Shown here piece by piece: positions 1 through 8,161 of a stretch of DNA of 64,000 nt (within the stretch, counting starts at the first letter, position 1; the number at the start of each line of letters is the position of its first letter). A program made the translations under genes and the position numbers. This DNA is from Bin87 sp965220505 (GTDB lineage Bacteria > Chloroflexota > Dehalococcoidia > Lucifugimonadales > UBA3495). The stretch is from contig CBDCQE010000001.1 of assembly GCA_965220505.1 (NCBI GenBank), forward strand, positions 620,001 to 684,000, given 5' to 3'. The notes under the pieces were generated by a model. It ran no database searches, was not told where the DNA came from, and saw only the letters and a program-made list of their open reading frames with translations.

Positions 1-2
1 CC

Positions 3-1007
3 GCGCTACAGGCCAGGGGCGTCGCTATCGATGGAAAATTAGACGTCGCCAAGCTACACTGCCCGGATAGTGAAAACTATCGGATACATAACGATAACCT
101 GTTCACTTTGTCTGCCACGCAGCATTTAGTTACAGAGGAGCCACCAATCCAGTACTACGTGACGTGTTTCTATCGATATTATGAGGACGAGTTCGATTTC
201 CTCGTCCTGCTGGATAATGTGGGCGATGACGAAGACATCACGCTCCCATATCATGGCATATACGCTGGTGTTAGAAACGACGTTGAGGGCGTCGGCCAAA
301 GGATTTACTCATCAGGTGATCGTTGGGGAGCAGTAGAAAAACTCCAAGGCGTAATGCATTTTCCGAAAGCGGGATATATACGCGGTGGACCAACGCTGCA
401 CGAGTTGATGCACCGCTGGGCAAATTACGTCGTACCGTCCATAAGCTACAGTCATTGGGGATTCAGCAGCGCCGACGGACAGCTGGGCGGGTTTGATATT
501 GACAACCTGATAAACCATGGCGATGGTCGTTATAGCGCCGGTGACTTTGGGACATTCGCCAACGGCGGCAACCGTGTTCCGTACAGTCCCATCGAGCTGT
601 ATTTGGCCGGCTTCATACCGCCTGAGGATGTCCCCGACCTATGGGTTGCAGAGGATGGGCAATGGCTTGACAGTGAAGACGGCGCCCCGGTTCTAGACGA
701 CAACGGGTTTGGAATGTTCACGGCAAGCAGGGTGAGAACGTACTCCATTGAGGACATTATCGCGGAGCACGGCCCACGAGTCCCTGACTCCTCGCAAGCG
801 CAGCACGACTTCCGAGCGGCGGCAATTCTCCTGACTGATGAGGACCACCCGGCGACCGAGGAGATTCTCGACTTGGTGAGCTCCGACGTAGCCTGGTTCA
901 GCCACCCGGGTAATGACGATCACTATCGGTTCAATTTTTACGAAGCCACCGGCGGAAAGGGCACCATGGCCATGGACGGCCTTTCCCAATTCCGAAAAAC
1001 GCCGTAG
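3..1007 (+). CDS. Putative HEXXH-type metalloprotein, 5' end cut by the window
   Basis: The reading frame is open from base 3 with no stop upstream, so the gene begins before the window; the TTG at 108 is probably internal. About 334 residues are visible. At 399-413 the sequence encodes H-E-L-M-H-R-W, a match to the zinc-metallopeptidase HEXXH motif, followed about 20 residues later by S-H-W-G-F and a glycine-rich stretch. Downstream, S-P-I-E-L-Y-L-A-G resembles a segment I recall from large secreted bacterial proteins of unknown function. No catalytic role is proven and no third zinc ligand can be named. Base composition is lower in GC than the next gene, hinting at a different origin. It ends 35 bases before the next coding region. 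Confidence 0.55.
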   Translation, partial: ALQARGVAIDGKLDVAKLHCPDSENYRIHNDNLFTLSATQHLVTEEPPIQYYVTCFYRYYEDEFDFLVLLDNVGDDEDITLPYHGIYAGVRNDVEGVGQRIYSSGDRWGAVEKLQGVMHFPKAGYIRGGPTLHELMHRWANYVVPSISYSHWGFSSADGQLGGFDIDNLINHGDGRYSAGDFGTFANGGNRVPYSPIELYLAGFIPPEDVPDLWVAEDGQWLDSEDGAPVLDDNGFGMFTASRVRTYSIEDIIAEHGPRVPDSSQAQHDFRAAAILLTDEDHPATEEILDLVSSDVAWFSHPGNDDHYRFNFYEATGGKGTMAMDGLSQFRKTP

Positions 1008-1042
1008 CCTTAACCACCGCACCAATTTGCAGGAGGAAACCC

Positions 1043-3334
1043 ATGACCACCACCGCACAACCCGATCAACAATACCGCGTCATCGGCACCCGGCCGGTTC
1101 GGCACGACGGCGTGGACAAAGTGACCGGCGCCGCCCGCTATGGCGCCGACATCAACCTGCCCGGGATGCTGTACGCGAAGACCGTGCGCAGCCCCCATTC
1201 CCACGCGCGTATCCGCAGCATCGATACCAGCAAGGCTGAAGCATTGCCGGGCGTCGTTGCCGTGGCTACCTCGGCGGATTTCCCCATCATTGAAGACCGT
1301 ATCCTGGACTTCGCCGAAGTGCAAGGCAACGCCCGTATGATTGCGGAAAACCTGATGGCGAAGGACAAGGTCCTTTACGTGGGCCACGCCGTCGCCGCCG
1401 TCTGCGCCACCAGCCCACACATTGCCCAGGAGGCCCTGGCGCTGGTAGAGGTGGACTACGAGGTGCTGCCCACGGTGCTCACCTGGCGCGAGGCCATGGC
1501 CGAAGGAGCCGAACTGCTCCACGAGGACATGACCACCTATTTCCGGCAGGAGCGTTTCGCCCGCGGCGACGACACTGGCGTGAAGAGCAATGTCGCCGGC
1601 CACATCCAGCACAAGGTGGGGGACGTCGAGCAGGGTTTCGCCGAATCGGACATCGTCATCGAACGCGAGTTTGAGACCCAGACCGTGCACCAGGGATACA
1701 TCGAGCCGCACGTTTCGACGGCGATGTGGTCGGCGGACGGGCGGGTGACGGTTTGGACCAGCACCCAGGGGCTGTTCAACATCCGGGCCCAGACCGCGGC
1801 CATCATCGGCGTGCCGGAATCCCAGGTCAAGGTCGTCCCCATGGAGATCGGCGGCGGGTTCGGCGCGAAGGCCATCGCTTACCTGGATCCGGTCGCGGCG
1901 GTGCTGTCGCGCAAGACCGGAAAGCCCGTGAAGGTGTCCATGGACCGCACCGAGGTGTTCGTGGGCAGCGGCCCGGCTTCCGCCACCTTCATGCGCTGCA
2001 AGATGGGCGTCAAGAACGATGGGACCATGGTGGCGGGCCAACTCTACATGGTGTACGAGGCCGGCGCGTTCCCCGGGTCACCGGTGGGCGGCGGCGCCCT
2101 GACTGGGTTCGGGCCGTACAAAATGGACCACATGCTGGTCGACGGGCTGGACGTGGTCTGCAACAAACAGAAGGTGCAGGCGTACCGCGCTCCCGGACAG
2201 CCACAGGTCTCCTTTGCGGTTGAGGCGGTGGTGGACGAGTTGGCGGAGATGCTCGGCATCGAGCCCATGCAATTCCGCCTGCAAAACGCCGTGGTGGAAG
2301 GCGACCGGATGCCTAACGGCGTCCCTCATCGCGTGTTCGGCTGCATCGAGATGGAAGAGGCGATGGTCAACAGCGACCACTTCCAGACCCCATTGGAGGG
2401 AGAGAATCGGGGGCGCGGCATCGCCGTGGGGTTCCGCTGGCAGGCGGGCCAGGCGTCGTCTGCCACGATCAACGTCAACGCGGACGGCACTTTGAACCTG
2501 ATCACCGGGTCGGTGGACATCGGGGGCACCCGTACCGCCGTTGCCATGCAGGTGGCAGAAGCCCTGGGGATCGACGTTGACCGCATCGCACCCACGGTGG
2601 TTGACACCGACACCGTCGGTTGGACGGCCACGACCGGCGGCAGCCGGATCGCGTTCGACACCGGGCTCGCTGCCATCGCCGCGTCCGAGGACCTGCGCGA
2701 CCAGATGGCCCAACGGTGTGCGCTGGTATGGGAGGTCGAGCCGGAAAACGTCGAATTTGCCGATGGAGTGTTCACCTGCACCAGCACCGAAGAGAGCATG
2801 ACTATCGCCGAGGTTGCCAGCCGTATGATGCGGACGGGCGGGCCGCTGACCGCCTCGGCGTCGGCAACTTCAACCGGCGTTGGTCCGGTGATTGCCGGCA
2901 ACATCATTGACGTTGAGGTCGATCCGGACACTGGCAAAGTGGATATCCTGCGCTGCACGGCGTTCATCGACTCCGGAACCTCGGTGCACCCGAGCTACGT
3001 GGAGGGCCAGATGCAGGGCGGTACGGTGCAGGGCCTCGGTTGGGCGATGACCGAGGACTACACCTACGCCGACGACGGGCGGATGCTGAACTCCAGTTTC
3101 CTGGACTACCGCATGCCGACGGCGCTGGACCTGCCCATGATCGACACCGTGGTCGTGGAAGTGCCCAACCCCCGGCATCCGTACGGTCTGCGCGGTGTGG
3201 GCGAAGCTCCGCTGATTCCGCCACTGGCCGCGCTGCACAACGCCATTTACCACGCGGCCGGCGTTCGGGTGAACAAGCTGCCGATGTCCCCCACCGCGGT
3301 GTTGGAAGCATTGCAGGAGGCGCAAGGGCAGTAA
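1043..3334 (+). CDS. Xanthine dehydrogenase/CO dehydrogenase-family molybdopterin-binding subunit
   Basis: This 763-residue protein is the large Moco-binding subunit of a molybdenum hydroxylase (XdhA/CoxL superfamily), which hydroxylates N-heterocycles, aldehydes or similar substrates. The start is supported by AGGAGG seven bases upstream. It has the N-terminal aldehyde-oxidase a/b hammerhead (about residues 15-130) and Moco-binding domains with G-G-G-F-G-A-K near 270, A-Y-R-A-P-G-Q near 380 and G-V-G-E-A with the presumed catalytic Glu at 721. The active-site loop lacks the A-Y-R-C-S-F-R signature of form I CO dehydrogenase, so CO oxidation is not supported. No FAD or 2Fe-2S subunit gene is adjacent. 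A close paralogue lies at 16506-18770. The substrate is unknown. Confidence 0.9.
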   Translation: MTTTAQPDQQYRVIGTRPVRHDGVDKVTGAARYGADINLPGMLYAKTVRSPHSHARIRSIDTSKAEALPGVVAVATSADFPIIEDRILDFAEVQGNARMIAENLMAKDKVLYVGHAVAAVCATSPHIAQEALALVEVDYEVLPTVLTWREAMAEGAELLHEDMTTYFRQERFARGDDTGVKSNVAGHIQHKVGDVEQGFAESDIVIEREFETQTVHQGYIEPHVSTAMWSADGRVTVWTSTQGLFNIRAQTAAIIGVPESQVKVVPMEIGGGFGAKAIAYLDPVAAVLSRKTGKPVKVSMDRTEVFVGSGPASATFMRCKMGVKNDGTMVAGQLYMVYEAGAFPGSPVGGGALTGFGPYKMDHMLVDGLDVVCNKQKVQAYRAPGQPQVSFAVEAVVDELAEMLGIEPMQFRLQNAVVEGDRMPNGVPHRVFGCIEMEEAMVNSDHFQTPLEGENRGRGIAVGFRWQAGQASSATINVNADGTLNLITGSVDIGGTRTAVAMQVAEALGIDVDRIAPTVVDTDTVGWTATTGGSRIAFDTGLAAIAASEDLRDQMAQRCALVWEVEPENVEFADGVFTCTSTEESMTIAEVASRMMRTGGPLTASASATSTGVGPVIAGNIIDVEVDPDTGKVDILRCTAFIDSGTSVHPSYVEGQMQGGTVQGLGWAMTEDYTYADDGRMLNSSFLDYRMPTALDLPMIDTVVVEVPNPRHPYGLRGVGEAPLIPPLAALHNAIYHAAGVRVNKLPMSPTAVLEALQEAQGQ

Positions 3335-3361
3335 GTCGCCGCGACGTTTGTGCAAAAACTT

Positions 3362-3386
3362 GGGGGCCGGTTTTACACCGGCCCCC
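3362..3386. terminator. Hairpin terminator between convergent genes
   Basis: A perfect 9-bp stem (GGGGGCCGG/CCGGCCCCC) with a 7-base loop TTTTACA lies just after the hydroxylase gene, and a short T run (TTTT) follows a few bases later on the plus strand. It sits between two convergent genes and could serve both. Confidence 0.75.
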
Positions 3387-3408
3387 GGACTTTTCATAAC
3401 GAACAACC

Positions 3409-3954
3409 CTACTGCTCGCGCGGGGTCAGCACCTCAGTGAGCATGAGGAAGTTGGCCTGGAGTTCCGGCGCCAAGGTGGTTCCGCCGCGCGACAGGAGCA
3501 AGAGCAGACGCACCTGGGCGGCCAGGTCCGCCGCAAGCTTGCGCTTGGCCTCCGCTACGGTATCGGCGGACACCGGCACCCGCAAGCCGTGCAGGGGCAA
3601 AGCGGCTCGCGATTCGCCAGCCCAATACTGATCCAGGCTGTCGATGATGACCACCGGAATGTCCTTGGAAACCACGAAAGGCGCTTCCGGAGGGCTGTCG
3701 TCTGCGGTCAGCACAGCCGCGAAAGCCCGGGTCACGTCGCTGTGATTGATGTGAAACGTGGCCGAGTTGGGTTGGCTTGAAGAATTGTGCCGCCACCCCC
3801 ATTCTTCCGGGAGAGCGGTGTTGTAGTTCGGGGTGACGCTGACCGGCAGCGAGATGTCCTCCGCCAACGGCTGTCCGTCGCCGCTGGTGTCAGAGGGATC
3901 TCTCAATCCGTAGCGAGGCTCGGCGACGTCTTCCGGCTGGTCGTGAGTGGTCAT
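3409..3954 (-). CDS. Hypothetical protein, 181 residues
   Basis: I do not recognise this protein. It has an acidic, proline-containing N-terminus, no signal peptide or membrane segment, and a leucine-rich helical C-terminal third (about residues 130-175) with a run of five leucines. The middle contains V-V-S-K-D-I-P-V-V-I-I-D, a beta-strand-like segment. Its start lies 16 bases after the stop of the DUF3467-like gene, so the two are probably co-transcribed and may act together. GC-rich codon use matches the surroundings, which supports real coding. No function is proposed. Confidence 0.6.
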   Translation of the reverse strand: MTTHDQPEDVAEPRYGLRDPSDTSGDGQPLAEDISLPVSVTPNYNTALPEEWGWRHNSSSQPNSATFHINHSDVTRAFAAVLTADDSPPEAPFVVSKDIPVVIIDSLDQYWAGESRAALPLHGLRVPVSADTVAEAKRKLAADLAAQVRLLLLLSRGGTTLAPELQANFLMLTEVLTPREQ

Positions 3955-3970
3955 CCGGATCTCCGAGGGA

Positions 3971-4369
3971 TCAGTGACTGTGGCCGTCGGTATCGATTTC
4001 CCAGGCGGCGTACACCTGGTCGGGCAGGGTGATGGGGCCGACCGCTTCCTCGTATTCCCGAACGTGCTTCGCCGACAGTACGGCGATGGCCTTCATCATC
4101 TGGGGACTGACCTTGATACGAGCCCGCAGAATGGGTTCGCGTTCCTCGACCTGCTCCCCGAAAAACAGCACGGCCGAGTACAGGCTGCTGAAAATGTGGA
4201 ACGAGTCGCTGTAGAAGGTGATGGGATCAAGGGGGCTGGGTCCCTCGGCCGGGGCCGGAGCAGCGGCGGTGTTAACGTTCAACGAGGGGACGTCGCCCGG
4301 GTTGATGTAGCTGTCTTCCTGGGGAGGCTTGTCCTCCGGCGGCACGTAAGGACGTTGGATGATGGGCAT
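3971..4369 (-). CDS. DUF3467-like small protein
   Basis: This 132-residue cytoplasmic protein has a proline/alanine-rich N-terminal tail of about 45 residues and then a compact domain. The pattern of an F-Y-S-D-S-F strand, a hydrophobic strand ending F-F-G, a basic R-A-R-I-K-V-S-P strand and a helix with K-x-x-x-x-Y-E-E-x-V-G-P-I resembles DUF3467 proteins, whose function is unknown. The ATG at 4369 is preceded by GGAGGT, giving a well-supported start. It is the first gene of a probable pair with the gene at 3409-3954. The family assignment rests on remembered pattern similarity and is moderate. Confidence 0.6.
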   Translation of the reverse strand: MPIIQRPYVPPEDKPPQEDSYINPGDVPSLNVNTAAAPAPAEGPSPLDPITFYSDSFHIFSSLYSAVLFFGEQVEEREPILRARIKVSPQMMKAIAVLSAKHVREYEEAVGPITLPDQVYAAWEIDTDGHSH

Positions 4370-4461
4370 GATACCTCCGTCCCTGACCGCGGCGTTGACG
4401 CGGCAGGTCGATGCGGCGATTGGCGGCCATTATAACGAGTCTGGCGACGGGTTGCCGCCGA

Positions 4462-4974
4462 TCAGCCGTCCGGGAGCGATAGGCCGTCGATAAACTCAAG
4501 GCCCGGGAGCTTGGACAGTTCCTGGGGAGGCATTTTCACCTTGGCGGATCTGCTGCCGGCGCCGAGGATGATGTAGTCCATCTCCAGCAGACGCTGGTCG
4601 GCGTATATGGCCAGGTCCTCAGGCAACGCCATGGCGGTGACGCCGCCGATCATCATGCCGGTCAACTCGCGGGTTTCTTCAGGCGTGGCGAAGGAAGCTC
4701 GGGACACGCCCATCAGCCGCCGCACCCGCCGGTTGACGTCCAGCCGGTCGCAGGCGCGCACGATACAGGCGGAGTACGCGGCGGCGCCACGCTTGCTGGC
4801 GACGATAATGGTGTTGGCGGAGTGGGGCAGATCGTACCCGTACTGGGCGCAAAAGTCCGCGGTGTCCCCGTACTGGGGGTCGATGGAAATCCATTCCCAA
4901 TCCGCAATTGCCAGGTCGTGCAGGACCGACCGGACACGGGTTTCCAGAGCGTTGTTTTCATCTGCTGAGGTCAT
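4462..4974 (-). CDS. YbaK/ProRS-INS-type aminoacyl-tRNA deacylase
   Basis: This 170-residue protein matches the YbaK/EbsC/ProX superfamily, which hydrolyses mischarged aminoacyl-tRNAs in trans. The diagnostic run is S-F-A-T-P-E-E-T-R-E-L-T-G followed by G-G-V-T and a proline within about residues 95-120, preceded by a strand containing I-I-V-A-S-K-R, where a conserved lysine contacts the tRNA end in the family. The typical length is 150-180 residues. It starts five bases after the stop of the dehydratase gene upstream, implying co-transcription. Which mischarged tRNA it clears cannot be told from the sequence. Confidence 0.82.
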   Translation of the reverse strand: MTSADENNALETRVRSVLHDLAIADWEWISIDPQYGDTADFCAQYGYDLPHSANTIIVASKRGAAAYSACIVRACDRLDVNRRVRRLMGVSRASFATPEETRELTGMMIGGVTAMALPEDLAIYADQRLLEMDYIILGAGSRSAKVKMPPQELSKLPGLEFIDGLSLPDG

Positions 4975-4979
4975 GACTT

Positions 4980-5984
4980 CTATCCGAAACTCAGGGTGGC
5001 GTCGGACAGGCAGACGAGTTCGTCCCGCTGATTGACGCCTTTAATGCGGCACTGGACCTTGCGCTGGCCGTACAGATTGCCTCCCGTGCCGGTTACCTCG
5101 CCGGAGAAGGTGACCACGTCGCCGGCGCGGAACGGAGTGATGGCGCGCATCACGAGATTGCCGCCGTTGTACAGGGCTTCGGGCGGAACATTGAGCCCGA
5201 TGAACCGGTCGACGTAGGACATGGTCGCCGGTCCGGCGTTGACCGCGCCGCCGAATATGTTCTGACGGGCGAACTCTTCGTCGGTATGGATGTTGCTTTC
5301 GCTAGGACGGCCGGCCAACCGTTGGGCGTTCTTGCGCAGGATGTTTTCGGTGGTTTCGCCGACTGACAGGGTGCGTGGGAGCGGAGTTCCGGCCAGGGCG
5401 TTTTCCCAGGTCAGAAACTGGGTAGGGTCCGGCACGGCGGACACGTCAGCGGCAGGAGCGGACCCGGTCGAAATCTCCGGAACCGACCGTTGCCCAGCGG
5501 AGTACTCAAAAATGCAGGTGTAGTCGTAGCTGGCGACGACCGCACCGGCCTCGTCAAAGGCCGAGACCCGAAAGGTGACGAACTTACTGCCCCGTCGCTC
5601 GTATTTCTGGTGCACTCGACGCGTTCCCGTAAGGGTTTCGCCGGATCGAACCGGGCGGTACCAGCGCATCTCGCACTTGGCGAACGGAGTCTGGCGGCGG
5701 TTGGTCTGCGAACGCTCCTGGGCCACGAAACCGTTGGCTTCGGCGATTTCGTCCCGCAGCAAGGGCGCGTAGGTTAACGCCATGGTCGGCATGGCGAGCA
5801 AGGGGCCAGAATCCGGGCCGGGAGCCGGCATCGAGTAACGGGGGTCGGGGTTCTGGGCGCAGGCGGCGTATTCGGCAATGTTCTCCGCCGTCAGGGTCAC
5901 TTGGGTTTCCCCACCGTTCTGGCCGACGCGCACGGCGTCGTACGTCCAAAGGCGCTCGGCTGTGGTCGCGTTGGTTTGGGTCAT
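4980..5984 (-). CDS. Two-hotdog FAS1-like/MaoC dehydratase
   Basis: This 334-residue protein has two hotdog domains. An FAS1-like dehydratase region spans about residues 20-150 and includes R-W-Y-R-P-V-R-S-G-E, typical of the strand after the central helix. A second MaoC-like domain lies at about 195-330 and includes F-R-A-G-D-V-V-T-F-S-G-E-V. Such proteins hydrate enoyl-CoAs or dehydrate 3-hydroxyacyl-CoAs. I place the start at ATG 5984: AGGAGG precedes it, and a longer frame would overlap the methyltransferase gene and adds a compositionally poor tail. A related 411-residue protein is encoded at 40678-41913. The substrate is unknown, but nearby CoA-transferases fit an acyl-CoA pathway. Confidence 0.82.
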   Translation of the reverse strand: MTQTNATTAERLWTYDAVRVGQNGGETQVTLTAENIAEYAACAQNPDPRYSMPAPGPDSGPLLAMPTMALTYAPLLRDEIAEANGFVAQERSQTNRRQTPFAKCEMRWYRPVRSGETLTGTRRVHQKYERRGSKFVTFRVSAFDEAGAVVASYDYTCIFEYSAGQRSVPEISTGSAPAADVSAVPDPTQFLTWENALAGTPLPRTLSVGETTENILRKNAQRLAGRPSESNIHTDEEFARQNIFGGAVNAGPATMSYVDRFIGLNVPPEALYNGGNLVMRAITPFRAGDVVTFSGEVTGTGGNLYGQRKVQCRIKGVNQRDELVCLSDATLSFG

Positions 5985-6067
5985 GATGGCTGCCTCCTGG
6001 AAACTGCGGGGATTATAACCCGCGACGGCAGCCCGGCCCCACAGCGCGCACCCGGTGTGGCAGTTTT

Positions 6068-6826
6068 CTAGGTGGGTTTGCGCCCGACGAACAGGTTGCC
6101 GCCGAAACCGCCTTCGTACGCGTTGGTTTGCAGGTAATCCGCCCGCAGGCCGACATCGCTCAACGCTTTCAGCCATACTGCTTTAGGAAACAGGCCGCTG
6201 GTGTGGCGGTCGATCTCCACTTGGATATCACCGTCGCGGTTGATGATGAACACGAACACGGACTCCACTGTGGTGGCCTCCGGAGACGGCTGAGCGACGT
6301 ATTCGATGAAAGTCACGTTGCTGTCTTCCGTTTCTCGGGTCCAGTCCACAACTCTTGCGCCGCCGAACGTATCCCGCAGGCAATCGGGGGCCAGCAAAAC
6401 CAGCCCGCCAGGGTCCAGATGCGCCTGGGCCGTCTGGATGGCGGCCCGTAGGTCCTCTTCCGTCGCCATGTAGTTCACGGCGTCGTGAATGGTGACCACG
6501 TCGAAGGTGCGACCCAGCCGGATGGTGCGCATGTCGCCGAGATGGTGGACGGTATACGGGTTCAGGCTTCTGGAGATTTCCAACATCTCCGGGGAGATGT
6601 CCACCGCCTCGGTGGTGAAATGGCGCGTGAAATGCGATAGCAGATGGCCGCCGCCGCATCCCAGGTCCAGCAACCGGGCTCGCGGATCCCACGCCGGCTG
6701 ATTTCCCGTCCACCCGAATTCCGACCAGATCAGATCCCGCCACTCCGCCGCCTCCACCGTGTATTCCTCGGGCGGGCTGATGATCGGCCAAAGGTGGGCC
6801 AGGTCGTGGTAAAGGCGCAGGGTCAC
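6068..6826 (-). CDS. Class I SAM-dependent methyltransferase
   Basis: This 252-residue protein has a Rossmann-type methyltransferase core. Motif I is L-L-D-L-G-C-G-G-G-H (about residues 51-60), followed by an acidic ribose-binding A-V-D-I-S-P-E-M-L, then G-D-M-R and F-D-V-V-T-I-H-D at motifs II-III. The C-terminal part carries a strand-rich region with V-Q-V-E-I-D-R-H-T, common in small-molecule methyltransferases. The likely start is GTG at 6826, seven bases after the stop of the small upstream gene, so the two are probably translated from one message. The acceptor cannot be predicted. Confidence 0.85.
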   Translation of the reverse strand: MTLRLYHDLAHLWPIISPPEEYTVEAAEWRDLIWSEFGWTGNQPAWDPRARLLDLGCGGGHLLSHFTRHFTTEAVDISPEMLEISRSLNPYTVHHLGDMRTIRLGRTFDVVTIHDAVNYMATEEDLRAAIQTAQAHLDPGGLVLLAPDCLRDTFGGARVVDWTRETEDSNVTFIEYVAQPSPEATTVESVFVFIINRDGDIQVEIDRHTSGLFPKAVWLKALSDVGLRADYLQTNAYEGGFGGNLFVGRKPT

Positions 6827-6833
6827 GGCGAGT

Positions 6834-7073
6834 TCAGGCTACCTTGGCGGTGACGCCGAAAGTGTCGACGTACAGGAATTCCCGGATCCGGCCCAGGGTG
6901 GGGCCTGAAGCCGGCGGGTTGTTGTACAGCCATCGTTCCAGGTTGCTGACAACTACGCCGGGCTCCAGTTCTATGGCGGGTCGACCCAGCCGTTCCCACC
7001 TCGCGATCATGCGAGCGGCGTCGGCCGGAACCGCCAAGTTGGTGTTGACACTTGCAGCAGAATAAACGCCCAT
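6834..7073 (-). CDS. Small hypothetical protein upstream of methyltransferase
   Basis: This 79-residue product is not recognised. The ATG at 7073 has GAGGT at a usual distance, and the stop lies seven bases before the methyltransferase start, an arrangement typical of an operon. The sequence is amphipathic, with a helical A-A-R-M-I-A-R-W segment and a tryptophan-containing L-E-R-W-L-Y-N-N segment, and no signal peptide or membrane span. It may assist the methyltransferase, but nothing in the sequence shows that directly. Confidence 0.5.
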   Translation of the reverse strand: MGVYSAASVNTNLAVPADAARMIARWERLGRPAIELEPGVVVSNLERWLYNNPPASGPTLGRIREFLYVDTFGVTAKVA

Positions 7074-7160
7074 TGTTCGACCTCATGTTCTGATTACGAA
7101 CAATTGTACGGCGTGCAGCCCATAAGCGCAAGGGGCGGCGGTGAGCAAAGCCGGCGCAAT

Positions 7161-7904
7161 TCACTCCGCTGATAATTGATCCAGCCACGACTCGATCAAA
7201 TCGACCCCGCGGGCTCCGGCGCTGACGTGGGCGACGCGGCCCTGTTTGTCGATGAACACATAGCTGGGAACTCCCTGGATACCGTATGCTGCCGCCAGTT
7301 GCGCCTGCGCGTCGTACACGTTCGGGAAAGTGAGTTCATTGCGTTCCACGAACTCAATAGTGGCTGCCTCGGTGGTGTTGAACTGCGAAACACCGATGAC
7401 GTCGATGCCGGCGGCGTCGAGTTTTTCCCGGTAGAGGGATGCTACGACGGGCAACTCCCGCCCACAGTGGGGTCACCAGGGTGCCCAGAACGCCAGGAGC
7501 GTGGGCGAGCCGTAGCCGTCCGGCAGAGCAAACTCCGACCCATCCAGCATCTGGGCGTTGAAAGGTATCGCGGGTTGCCGGTTTTCGCTCGTGGCCCTGG
7601 TCGGCGTGGGCCAGGGCGTATAGGTGGGTTGGGGTCGCGGAGTGTACGTCGGGGCCGGAGTGTCGATGGGCGGAGCGGAAGTCGGCGCAAGTGTCGGCCT
7701 TGGCGGGACCGTGGGATCCGCGGTGGGCAAGAGCGCCTCGACGGTGGCGCCGTAGTCGCCGGCTTTAGTTTCACCGGGCGTTTGGTTGCACCCGAGCATC
7801 GCCGCGCACAGGGCCAGTGCGGCGACAACGAACATAAGGCGTTGCAAAAAACGACGGTTCACTCGGCTTGCCATATTGGAAGTCACGGATGTCCGGTGGT
7901 TCAT
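7161..7904 (-). CDS. TlpA/ResA-type thioredoxin lipoprotein, predicted selenoprotein (UPHC active site)
   Basis: This 247-residue product has a lipoprotein-like signal (hydrophobic run ending A-A-M-L-G-C, lipid Cys about 39), a Thr/Pro-rich linker (about 60-120) and a thioredoxin domain. The active-site region reads F-W-A-P-W-[UGA]-P-H-C-G-R-E-L-P. In TlpA/ResA proteins the residue after that Trp is the nucleophilic Cys of C-x-x-C, so the UGA at 7475-7473 replaces exactly that Cys, giving U144-P-H-C147. The same frame then continues through a complete domain, including the cis-Pro segment G-V-P-S-Y. A SECIS-like hairpin follows. The role would be thiol-disulfide exchange outside the cytoplasm. 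The ATG at 7874 is an alternative start. The alternative reading is a nonsense mutation, less likely given its exact position and a second case at 56248-56517. Confidence 0.87.
7446..7462 (-). promoter_or_regulatory. Candidate bacterial SECIS hairpin of the thioredoxin-like selenoprotein
   Basis: Starting 11 bases after the UGA on the coding strand, GGCGGG pairs with CCCGTC (six pairs, one G-U) around the five-base loop AGUUG. The loop has G at its second position and begins 16 bases after the UGA. As I recall, bacterial SECIS elements need a stem of at least 4 bp, a small apical loop with G in the first two positions and roughly this spacing. Confidence 0.7.
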
Positions 7905-8161
7905 GGCTTATCTACCGTAGCACACTTTTCGGCCATACGGGACGGCTCGTCGTCAGAATTGCAGGCCGTCCTCCGCGCCCGACCTTGGAGTGTGGTTTGC
8001 GAATCCCGGGCGTCACGTCCGCGGTTTTCGCAGCCGGAACATGGCGGTGCGATATACTACCCGGCACAACTTGTTATTCACCGCTCTCACCATTTTCGGG
8101 TATCTGCTGCCAAGGATGCCGATGCAAAACCGGAGCGGTCCCGCCGGCGCAGGAGTTCCCA
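7905..8161. other. Divergent intergenic region upstream of selenoprotein and mutase genes
   Basis: These 257 bases separate two divergent genes and must hold both promoters. TATACT at 8053-8058 is a plausible -10 element for the mutase gene, but no good -35 lies at 16-18 bases. I saw no cobalamin-riboswitch signature although the downstream enzyme uses B12. Confidence 0.4.

Noticed and set aside
7161..7475. Separate small thioredoxin-like gene starting at TTG 7454 after a distinct lipoprotein gene
   Set aside because: Both parts are in the same frame and together make one complete lipoprotein-thioredoxin; the split falls exactly on the active-site Cys, and the second part alone lacks the first strands of the fold.
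7905..8161. Cobalamin riboswitch upstream of the mutase
   Set aside because: I could not find the conserved B12-box core or the expected multi-stem layout.
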